Below, one piece after another: positions 1 through 7,139 of a DNA stretch of 64,000 nucleotides. Numbering within the stretch: position 1 is the first letter of the stretch; the number at the start of each line of letters is the position of its first letter. This DNA is from CAWGUU01 sp963825765 (GTDB lineage: Bacteria; Actinomycetota; Acidimicrobiia; Acidimicrobiales; AC-14): assembly GCA_963825765.1 (NCBI GenBank), contig CAWGUU010000012.1, positions 1 to 64,000 of the forward strand, written 5' to 3'. The position numbers were made by a program, and so were the translations under genes. The notes below the pieces were generated by a model that made no database searches, had not been told where the DNA came from, and worked only from the letters and a program-made list of their open reading frames with translations.

Positions 1-850
1 CCTGCGCAGCACCGTCTACCCGGGCGTCACCGCGCTGGTCGAGCGGCTGCTCGCGCGCCTCGGCACGCACATCGACGTGGCGTTCTGCCCCGAGCGCATC
101 GCCGAGGGCAAGGCGATGGACGGAGCTGCTACGAGCTGCCCGCAGATCGTCTCGGCCCGGACGCGCCGCGGCCGTGGAGCGGGCCGCGAGCTGTTCGGCT
201 ACCTCACCGAGTCGATCGTCGAGCTGGAGCCGGAGGAGGCCGAGCTGGCCAAGCTGTTCACCAACACCTGGCGCTACATCAAGTTCGCCGCGGCCAACCA
301 GCTCTACATGATCGCCAACGACTTCGGCGCTCGACTTCGAGCGCATCCGCGCACGGCGATCGACCACGACTACCCGCGGGCGGCGGACATGCCCGGGCCC
401 GGGCTTCGCCGCCGGGCCGTGCCTGTTCAAGGACACGATGCAGCTGGCCGCGTTCAACAACAACAACTTCACGCTCGGCCACGCCAGCATGATGATCAAC
501 GAGGGCCTGCCGCTGTACCTGGTCGCCCGGCTGGAGCAGCAGCCACGACCTGGCCGACATGACCGTCGGCATCCTCGGCATGGCCTTCAAGGCCGAGTCC
601 GACGACATCCGCTCCAGCCTGAGCTACAAGCTCAAGCGGCTCCTGCAGCTTCAAGGCCGACGCGGGTGCTGTGCACCGACCCGTACGTGACCACCGACCC
701 CGACCTCGTGCCGCTCGAGGAGGTGCTCGGCCGAGGCCGACCTGCTCGTGATCGGCGCGCCGCACAAGGCCTACGCGCGACCTCGAGACCGACATGCCGG
801 TCGTCGACATCTGGAACCTGCTGCGGCGACGGGGTGCACGTGACGTGTGA
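1..850 (+). pseudogene. Nucleotide-sugar dehydrogenase (UDP-ManNAc/UDP-glucose dehydrogenase family), 3' part, many frameshifts
   Basis: Stitching the three forward frames gives the C-terminal two thirds of a UDP-glucose/GDP-mannose dehydrogenase family enzyme. These enzymes oxidise a UDP-hexose to the uronic acid for polysaccharide synthesis. Visible pieces are AFCPERIAEGKAM, the central helix KLFTNTWRYIKFAAANQLYMI, the catalytic-cysteine segment AGPCLFKDTMQLAAFN, and the C-terminal Rossmann part with VGILGMAFK and LCTDPYV. The segment resembles WecC-type UDP-N-acetylmannosamine dehydrogenases. At least ten single-base indels, nearly all extra G or C, break the frame, yet conserved residues survive on both sides of each break. 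The 5' end lies outside the window. The likely stop (848-850) overlaps the GTG of the next gene as GTGA, suggesting an operon. Family assignment is firm; exact substrate is inferred. Confidence 0.75.
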
Positions 851-1603
851 CGCCCGCGCGTCTCGGTCGTCGTCCCCGTCTACAACGAGGGCGAGGACGA
901 TCGTCGCCGTGCCTCGACCGGCTCTTCGAGTGCGGTGACGCTGCCGTGCGAGGTGCTCGTCGTGTACGACACGCCCGAGGACACCACCGTGCCCGTACCT
1001 CGAGAAGTACGCGCGCGCAGCGAGCCGCGGCTGCGTGCCGACGCTCAACACCTACGGCCGCGGGCCCGGCCAACGCGCATCCGCTTCGGCATCGACCACG
1101 CCACGCGCCGACGTCGTCGTCGTGACCATGGCCGACGGCTGCGACGACCCGCAGCAGATCGACGAGCTGGCCCGCCTGGTCGAGCGGGGCGTCGTGGTCG
1201 CCGCCGCGTCCCGCTACATGCCGCGGCGGCCAGCAGGTCGGCGGCCCGTTCCTCAAGCGCCTCATGTCGCGGATGGCCGGGCTGTCGCTCTGCACTGGCT
1301 CGCCCGGGTCGGCACCCGCGACGCCACCAACTCGTTCAAGGCCTACGACCGCGACTTCGTGCGCGAGGTCGGCATCGAGTCCGACGCCGGCTTCGAGATC
1401 GGCATCGAGCTGGTCGCCAAGGCCCGCCGGCTCCGCCTGCCGGTGGCCGAGATCCCGACCATCTGGCTCGACCGCACGCACGGCGCAGTCGAACTTCAAG
1501 GTCTGCGCAGTGGCTGCCCCGCTACCTGCGCTGGTACCGCTACGCCTTCGGCCCGCAGCTCGCACGCTCGAGCAGCTCGACCCCGACGCAAGGAGCACCG
1601 TGA
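847..1603 (+). pseudogene. Family 2 glycosyltransferase (dolichyl-phosphate-mannose-synthase-like), frameshifted
   Basis: Joining frames gives a GT2 glycosyltransferase that would transfer a sugar from a nucleotide donor to a lipid or glycan acceptor. The N-terminal strand reads VVVPVYNEGED. It is followed by EVLVVYDTPEDTT, by VVVVTMADGCDDPQQID holding the DxD-like metal and nucleotide site, by SRYMP, and by an acceptor-side segment DATNSFKAYDRDFV. The C-terminal part (VAEIPTIWLDRTHG) matches polyprenol-phosphate mannosyltransferase-like proteins. About ten one-base insertions interrupt it, the last near 1490. The end is clean: the TGA at 1601-1603 overlaps the downstream GTG start (1600) as GTGA, with AAGGAG just upstream. 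The gene sits between a sugar dehydrogenase and an epimerase, so it probably works in the same surface-glycan pathway. Confidence 0.72.
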
Positions 1604-2634
1604 GCAAGGTCCTGGTCACCGGCTCGTCCGGCTTCATCGGCGGCTACGTCGTCGAGGAGCTGCTGGCCGCGGCCACGAGGTGGTCGGCATCGACAACCAC
1701 TCGAAGTACGGGCCGGTCGCGCACGTCCTACGACGACGACCCCGGCTACCAGCCTCGTCGAGGGCGACGTGCCGCGACGTCGACCTGATGACCGAGCTGC
1801 TCGCCGACTGCGACCACTTCATCGCCGGCGCCGCCATGATCGGCGGGATCTCCTACTTCCACACCTACGCCTACGACCTGCTCGCCACCAACGAGCGGAT
1901 CATCGCCGCGTCGTGCGACGCCGCCATCGCAGGCGCACCGCGAGCGGCCGGCTGCAGAAGGTCACCTACCTGCAGCTCGTCGATGGTGTTCGAGTCGACC
2001 GACCGCGTGGCCGTCGTACGAGGGCCAGGAGCGCGAGATCCCGCCGCCGCTGTCGTCCTACGGCTTCCAGAAGCTGGCCGTCGAGTACTTCGCCCGGGCC
2101 GCCTGGGACCAGTACCAGCTGCCGTACACGATCGTCCGGCCGTTCAACTGCGTCGGCATCGGCGAGGGCCGGGCCCTCGGCGAGGTCGAGGTGCTCAGCG
2201 GCAACGTGAAGCTGGCCATGAGCCACGTCGTGCCCGACCTCGTGCAGAAGGTCGCTCAAGGGCCAGGACCCGCTGCACATCCTGGGCGACGGCACCCAGG
2301 TCCGGCACTACACCTACGGCGGCGACCTGGCCCGCGGCATCGTCACGGCGATGGAGCACCCCGACGCCCGCAACGACGACTTCAACCTCTCGACCGCCGA
2401 GTCGACCACGGTGCTCGAGCTGGCCGAGGTGATCTGGCGCAAGATCAAGGGCCCCGACGTGCCGTTCCGCTGCGTGTCACGACGAGCCGTTCGAGCACGA
2501 CGTGCAGCGCCGGGTGCCCGGCGACCGACAAGGCCAAGCGAGGTCCTCGGCTTCGAGGCGACCACCTCCTCGACGACATGCTCGACGAGGTCATCCCCTG
2601 GATCGCGCAGGCGGTGGAGGACGGCCGGATCTAG
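1600..2634 (+). pseudogene. NAD-dependent epimerase/dehydratase, frameshifted
   Basis: Extended SDR of the nucleotide-sugar epimerase/dehydratase type. The GTG start at 1600 is preceded by AAGGAG and gives SKVLVTGSSGFIGGYVVEELL, the N-terminal GxxGxxG NAD site. Further on are AGAAMIGGISYFHTYAYD, the catalytic YGFQK (Y-x3-K) segment, VRPFNCVGIGEGRALGE, and the C-terminal GDGTQVRHYTYGGDLARGI typical of UDP-sugar epimerases. Roughly ten one-base indels lie between about 1665 and 2570. One, at 1665-1675, looks like a lost G in a GGG run; most others are inserted bases. The middle stretch 2050-2250 reads in one frame. It would act on a UDP- or GDP-sugar with the two genes upstream. The substrate cannot be told. 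Confidence 0.75.
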
Positions 2635-2649
2635 GCGGCGGGGTCCCCG

Positions 2650-3621
2650 ATGCCCTCGGACGCGTCCCCGGCCTACCGGTTCTACGGCGAGCTGGCGGTG
2701 TGGTGGCCGCTGATCTCGCCGCCCGAGGACTACGAGGAGGAGGCGGCGTTCATCGCCACGGTGATCGGCTCGGCGACGATCCCCGTTCGGGAGGTGCTCG
2801 AGCTGGGGAGCGGCGGCGGCCACAACGCCGTCCACCTCAAGGCCGCCTTCGCCATGACGCTGGTCGACCTGAACACCGAGATGCTCGACGTGTCGCGGCG
2901 GCTCAACCCGGAGTGCCAGCACCTCGCCGGCGACATGAGGACGGTTCGGCTCGGCCGCACGTTCGACGCGGTGCTCGTGCACGACGCCGTCGACTACATG
3001 GTCACCGAGGACGACCTCCGCCTCGCCGTGGAGACCGCGTTCGCCCACTGCGGCCCGGGGGGCGTCGCCGTGTTCGTCCCCGATTGCACCCGGGAGACGT
3101 TCGAGGAGGAGTCGGACCACGGCGGCCGCGACGGGGCCGACGGGCGGGGCGTGCGTTTCCTGGACTGGACCTGGGACCCCGATCCCTCCGACACCTGGAC
3201 GCTGACCGAATACGCCTTCCTGCTCCGCGACGCCGACGGCTCGGTCAGGGTGGTGCACGAGACGCACCGGTGCGGCCTGTTCGGCCGGGACGACTGGCTG
3301 AGGTTGCTGGCCGGGGCCGGATTCGAGGCGGAGGCGGTCACGGAGGTCACGTCCGAGGAGGACAGGACGCCCCGCGAGCTGTTCGTCGGGCACCGGCCGG
3401 CCGTCAGCGGGCAGGCACCGTCAGCGGGTAACCGTCAGCGGTCAGGCAGCCGTCAGCGGGCAGGCAGCCGTCAGCGGGCAGGCAGCCGTCCGGTGACGCA
3501 GATTGCCGTCCCGCCCCTCGGGCACCCCAGTCGCTCGGTGGTGAAGCCGTGCCGCTCGAGGTTGGCGCCGGCGGTGGCACCCACGTCTCGGTCCGCGCCG
3601 TCTGGATCAGGCCCGGCGTAG
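2650..3621 (+). CDS. Class I SAM-dependent methyltransferase
   Basis: The first ~250 residues form a class I methyltransferase: motif I VLELGSGGGHNAVHL near residue 47, an acidic strand TLVDLNTEML, then AGDMRTVRLGRTFDAVLVHD and CGPGGVAVFVPD as later core strands. The C-terminal half (TWTLTEYAFLLRDADGSVRVVHETHRCG) resembles small-molecule methyltransferases of unknown substrate. Start ATG 2650 follows the epimerase stop by 15 bp, so it may belong to that operon. The domain appears to end near residue 254 (LFVGHRP). The frame then runs without a stop through an 18-bp tandem repeat and about 130 bp antisense to the next gene, ending at 3621. The last ~70 residues are therefore probably not functional protein. 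No frameshift is seen in the methyltransferase part. Confidence 0.8.
   Translation: MPSDASPAYRFYGELAVWWPLISPPEDYEEEAAFIATVIGSATIPVREVLELGSGGGHNAVHLKAAFAMTLVDLNTEMLDVSRRLNPECQHLAGDMRTVRLGRTFDAVLVHDAVDYMVTEDDLRLAVETAFAHCGPGGVAVFVPDCTRETFEEESDHGGRDGADGRGVRFLDWTWDPDPSDTWTLTEYAFLLRDADGSVRVVHETHRCGLFGRDDWLRLLAGAGFEAEAVTEVTSEEDRTPRELFVGHRPAVSGQAPSAGNRQRSGSRQRAGSRQRAGSRPVTQIAVPPLGHPSRSVVKPCRSRLAPAVAPTSRSAPSGSGPA
3401..3485. repeat. 18-bp tandem repeat at a convergent gene junction, units carry the minus-strand stop
   Basis: Five head-to-tail units of the form ccgtcagcgggcaggcag, of 17, 14, 18, 18 and 18 bp. On the minus strand the unit reads R-L-P-A-R-stop, so the C-terminal residues and TGA of the minus-strand methyltransferase (stop at 3471-3473, in the last unit) are repeated in frame further downstream as RLPAR*, RLPDR* and so on. 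On the plus strand the unit is open and extends the 2650 gene. Confidence 0.9.
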
Positions 3622-4003
3622 ACGAGCCGGACGACGCCGCCCGGTCGCAGGACCTGGGCGAGGATGGCGCACTCGGGGTCCGCCGGCGTGGTCCAGAACA
3701 CGTTCACGTCGACGGCGAAGGCCTTGTCGAACTGGGCCGGCGCGCCCTTGTAGCCGGCCAGCTCGACCTGGCGCAGCACCGCTCGCCGGGGGGACGTGGT
3801 CGGCGTTCCGGGCTCAGTGTCCGCTCGATCGCGGTCTCGGAACGGTCGATTGCGGTGATCCGTCCGGCATCGAGACGGTCGCACACGAGGGCGACGGCGA
3901 CGCCGGGCCCGCACCCGACCTCGGGGATCCGATCGTGGGGCACGACGTCGAGCAGCTCGACGGCCCAGGCGATCCGGTCGGGGACCTTCAGGGACGTGGC
4001 CAG
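3471..4003 (-). pseudogene. Class I SAM-dependent methyltransferase, two frameshifts
   Basis: Read from the right, the protein begins near TSLKVPDRIAWAVELLDV, followed by motif I IPEVGCGPGVAVALVCDRL and ITAIDRSETAIER. After two shifts between about 3780 and 3830 it continues as AVLRQVELAGYKGAPAQFDKAF, NVFWTTPADPECAILAQVLRPGGVVRLVYAGP and a C-terminus ending RLPAR. The middle piece R-N-A-D-H lies in the third frame, so at least two indels are needed. The fold is that of a ubiquinone/menaquinone-type small-molecule methyltransferase; the substrate is unknown. No ATG or GTG lies near the expected start. A CTG at 4001-4003 overlaps the end of the upstream DinB-like gene, so translation may be coupled or the start may be damaged. 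The stop falls inside the tandem repeat. Confidence 0.65.
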
Positions 4004-4578
4004 CCGGGATCGCGGCCCGCCAGCCCGACGACGCGGTCGAGCAGGGGGGCTTCGTCCGCCACGTCGACGACCGGCCCGAAAAGCCCTTCCCGTTGCGACT
4101 CCTGTCCGGGGCCGGAGAACTCGGCGACGAAGCCGTGCACGGCCTCGAGCGCCTCCCGGTCGGGGTCGTAGGCCTGCCCGCTGGCCCGGGCGATGTCCCA
4201 CGCGTGGAGGACCAACTCGTCCAGTGCCACCAGCCCGGCCACCTCGCCCGGCAGGTCGACGCCGCCGGCCCTGGTCATCCCCGTCCAGGCGGCGGGGTCC
4301 CGCCACGCCTCGGCGAGGGCGGCCAGGTTCTCGGGGATGCGGCTCCGCCAATCGGCAGCCAGCCTGGATGCGTCGCCCGACGGCCCCTTCGAGCCCATCT
4401 CGGCGGTGTCCTTGGTCGCCGCCGCGGTGAAGGCCAGGGCCAGCCCGTCGACGTGTTCGACCAGGTCGCCCAGGGAGTAGTTCGGGCACGGCGTCGGGCC
4501 ACCGAGCTGCCCGTCGTCGACACCGGACAGCAGGTCGGCCATCCGGCGAGTCGCCGGTCCGAGGTCAAGCGGGGTCAT
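3988..4578 (-). CDS. TIGR03086/maleylpyruvate isomerase-like (DinB fold) metal-binding protein
   Basis: A 196-residue protein of the actinobacterial TIGR03086/TIGR03083 type (DinB four-helix fold, mycothiol-dependent maleylpyruvate isomerase N-terminal domain). Recognisable features are TPCPNYSLGDLVEHV near residue 30, where the first metal-ligand histidine is expected, and ALDELVLHAWDIARASGQ with the second conserved histidine near residue 147. Family members bind a divalent metal, and some use mycothiol as cofactor; the reaction here is unknown. The ATG start at 4578 is clear. Its 3' end overlaps the start region of the following minus-strand methyltransferase by about 16 bp, so they are probably cotranscribed. 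Confidence 0.78.
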   Translation of the reverse strand: MTPLDLGPATRRMADLLSGVDDGQLGGPTPCPNYSLGDLVEHVDGLALAFTAAATKDTAEMGSKGPSGDASRLAADWRSRIPENLAALAEAWRDPAAWTGMTRAGGVDLPGEVAGLVALDELVLHAWDIARASGQAYDPDREALEAVHGFVAEFSGPGQESQREGLFGPVVDVADEAPLLDRVVGLAGRDPGWPRP

Positions 4579-4638
4579 GGGCGCGCTCCTCCTGTGCTCT
4601 CGATCGTTCTCGGTTGAGACGACGGCACCGGGATGAAC

Positions 4639-4930
4639 TCATCGGTGGACCCTGCACGCGGACGCCACCTTCCATCCTGCTCTGTCCTTCTTGAAGTTCG
4701 AGCGGAAGGAGCCGTAGGGCCCAACGGCTACCCGGAAGGCCGTCAGGTCGTCCCTCCCGTGAGCCTCGAAGGAGTGGAAGGAGCTCGTCGATCAGCCTCT
4801 CGATCTCGGCCTCGACGCGCGGTCGGACAGATGCCTTCTGTTCGGCGTCTCTGCTCCGTGCGCGGCTGTCCGCACCACGCTGTGCCTTCAGACGGGCCTT
4901 GGCGTCCCGATCCGCCCTACTCATGGCCAT
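4639..4930 (-). pseudogene. Small hypothetical protein, one frameshift
   Basis: The minus-strand frame from ATG 4930 gives a very charged helical N-terminus (SRADRDAKARLKAQRGAD, EAEIERLIDEL). After a one-base shift near 4785 it continues as HSFEAHGRDDLTAFRVAVG, PYGSFRSNFKKDRAGWKVAS and ends RVHR with TGA at 4639-4641. The second half has ordinary composition for a folded protein, which is why I join the frames. Without the shift the first frame runs on into implausible sequence. No family was recognised. An ATG six bases downstream (4924) is an alternative start. Confidence 0.5.
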
Positions 4931-4993
4931 GCGGCCTTCCCTGGTGAGTCGGTATCGAGTCGAGTGCCGGCCAGCATCGTCGCCGACGACTGC

Positions 4994-5885
4994 TCACTCC
5001 GAGCACACGCTGAGAGCGACGAACAGGACGCCGCCCGAGAGATAGACGAGGCTCGCGAAGCCAACCGCGACCCGAGGGGCGTAGGGCTCCCAGTCGGCGG
5101 GGGTCAGCCAGCCGGTCGCCGATTGCGCCGCTGCGGCGACCAGCAGTCCGATGGTGGCGATGGCGACGCCGAACAGCTGCACGACGCCGGCGAACACCCA
5201 GCAATACCAACGACGGAGGCCACAGGCGACGACGCCGAACAGCAGAGCGGCGATCGTGATCGCCGTCAGCGCCAAACCGAGTCCGGCGACCTCGTGCATC
5301 GAGTAGCCGCGGTCGACGGCTCGGAGGAGCAACGGCGGAGTGTGGTCGCTCAACACCGGTACGTGGCCCGTGAGCGTCGATGCCGATCCGCTGAGCTCCA
5401 CCTTCATCCACCTCATGAAGGTTGCTGCCTCGGTCACCAACGCCAGTGCCAGCCACAACACGACGAATGGACGGCCTGGGAGTCCGTCCGGACCACGGAG
5501 GAGCCGTCGGCCACCGTCACGTACCTTGCTCGCGCCGAGAAGCACAGCGTCTGTCAGTTCGCCTTCTTGGACTCGGTCTGTCGCCTCGGAGACCGCGAGT
5601 CGCGCTTTTGATCCGGCTGCTCGTGCCTTGCTGACCGCCACGCCCACCCGATCGGCCGCCTCGGTGTCACCAGCCCGCTGCCAGGCCTCGCCGACGTGCT
5701 TCCTTGCTCCGCTGCGCTCCATCCGAATCCCGTACCCGGTCCACGACGTCGCCGGCCCGCCGTGTCGCCCCGTGGAGTCTCTTCGACTCCTGTGCGCGTC
5801 CTATTGCCGATATGGCACCTGCTCGAGCGCGCTCGAACCGACTCCCACCCGCTCCTGTCGCGTCCGCCGAGTCTCGCTTGCTCAC
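4994..5885 (-). pseudogene. Hypothetical four-helix membrane protein with long charged N-terminus, probable frameshift
   Basis: The frame ending at 4994 encodes four membrane spans: VVLWLALALVTEAATFM, GLALTAITIAALLFGVVACGL, AGVVQLFGVAIATIGLLVAAA and VAVGFASLVYLSGGVLFVAL. Before them is a hydrophilic Ala/Arg/Lys-rich helix. An ATG at 5722 could start it. However, the same type of helix (GAGGSRFERARAGAISAIGRA) continues upstream in another frame back to a GTG at 5883-5885, so one indel near 5700 is likely and the intact protein would be about 295 residues. No family was recognised. The neighbours give no functional clue. Confidence 0.55.
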
Positions 5886-6064
5886 GCCGCCCCCGATCGC
5901 AAATGGATCCCACGCCTGCCTGCAGTGCGGGTGCCGGGTACGCCATGACGAACGGGTACCGCCAAACCCGGGGGCCGCCTCCACTCGGGAACGTAGTACC
6001 CGCGTGCTCGTTCGCGACCCGCGACCTCCTCTCGCCGTCAGCGACGATCCGGCCGCCGGTCGTT
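5886..6064. other. Intergenic, nothing recognised
   Basis: This 179-bp stretch separates the putative GTG start of the minus-strand membrane protein from the end of the PIG-L deacetylase gene, also on the minus strand. I see no RNA gene, strong hairpin or confident promoter. Any promoter for the membrane protein gene would lie here. Confidence 0.4.
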
Positions 6065-6861
6065 CTACAGCTCCTCCAGCGCGCCGGGCGGGCCTCGGCG
6101 GACGTACCACTCGTAGCCGTAGACGTCGGCGAAGTCGGCCGCCGGGAGGCGCATGGCCGACGCCGTCTCGGGGATCTGGCTGGCGTGGACCGCCATCGCC
6201 TCCCGCTTGCGGTCGAGGACGTCCCGCACGTCGACCGTGGTGCTGAGCAGCACCGTCGGCACACCGACGGGCGAGGCCGCCAGCCCGAGCGCGTCCGCCG
6301 GGTGCCCGGTCGGCGCCGCCGTCGGGTGCCCGGCCTCGGCGACGAGGTGTGACTCCACGAAGTGCAGGTACTCCCGGTCGACCGTCACCTCGTAGACCCG
6401 TCCGACGCCGGCCAGTTCGCGGCGCGGACACCGACCTCGTGCACCTTGACGTGGTCGGGATGGCCGTAGATGCCCCGCTCGTCGTAGACCACCACCGCCT
6501 CCGCGGCCTCGTCGCCCAGCAGGTGGGCCAGGTCGGCGGCCACGGCCTCGGTGTCGGCCGACCAGAACGCGTTCGGCGCGGCGTTGGCGGGATCGCCGAG
6601 CATTCCCGAGTCCTCGTACCCGAGGAACTCCAGCCGGGCCACGCCCAGGATCTCGGCCGCCCGGCGGGTTTCGTCCACGCGGTGGGCAGCCAGCGAGGCG
6701 CCCGTCGTCAGGAAGGGCGACGGCAACCCCAGTTCGCCCTTGGTGGCGACGACCAGCACGACCCGCCACCCGCGATCCGCCAGCAGGGCCATCGTGCCGC
6801 CGGTGAAGATCGCCTCGTCGTCGGGGTGGGCGTGGAGGAACACCACCGTTCCGCTGGGCAC
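6065..6861 (-). pseudogene. PIG-L/LmbE-family deacetylase (MshB/Mca-like), one frameshift
   Basis: From GTG 6861 the protein reads VPSGTVVFLHAHPDDEAIFTGG. The HAHPDDE block is the zinc-binding and catalytic-aspartate signature of PIG-L deacetylases, which remove N-acetyl groups from GlcNAc derivatives. It is followed by VVATKGELG and VVVYDERGIYGHPDHVKVHE, holding the third zinc-ligand histidine (GHPDH). Near 6420 the frame shifts by one base; the C-terminal half then continues VGRVYEVTVDREYLHFVESH to DVYGYEWYVRRG. MshB and Mca of mycothiol metabolism belong to this family, and an mshC-like gene lies at 63557, but the sequence does not decide between them. The start lies only about 15 bp from a truncated maltokinase reading frame, an unusual junction. 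Confidence 0.7.
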
Positions 6862-6875
6862 GCCGGCAAACGTAG

Positions 6876-7139
6876 CCGCCGGGATTTGATGCGACGACCA
6901 GTGACGGCGACGCCGCCGCCGCGGCATGGGAGGACCGCAACCGGCAGGCCTTCCTCGACGGCTACCTGCCGGCGGCACACCGGGCCGGCATCCTGCCCGC
7001 CGACATGGAGTCGACCGACACGGTCCTCGCCGCATTCGAACTGGAGAAAGCCGTGTACGAGCTGTCCTACGAGCGTTCCTACCGGCCCGAGTGGGAGCAC
7101 ATCCCCCGTGCTGCCCTCCGCCGCCTGGAGCGCCGATGA
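6876..7139 (+). pseudogene. mak: Maltokinase (Mak/Pep2) 3' remnant
   Basis: An 87-codon open frame with no convincing start encodes WEDRNRQAFLDGYLPAAHRAG followed by FELEKAVYELSYERSYRPEW and IPRAALRRLERR, then TGA. This matches the extreme C-terminus of actinobacterial maltokinases, which phosphorylate maltose to maltose-1-phosphate in the GlgE alpha-glucan pathway. About 80% of the gene, including the whole kinase N-lobe and catalytic loop, is missing. The stop overlaps the glgB start as ATGA, so the 3' part of a normal mak-glgB operon is preserved. Upstream, the frame is closed by TAG at 6873-6875, and an unrelated minus-strand gene begins at 6861. This marks either a deletion or rearrangement, or a misassembly at about 6865-6890. 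Confidence 0.72.

Noticed and set aside
6065..6861. Firm mshB assignment
   Set aside because: PIG-L motifs are present but residues separating MshB, Mca and other deacetylases cannot be decided from the frameshifted sequence.
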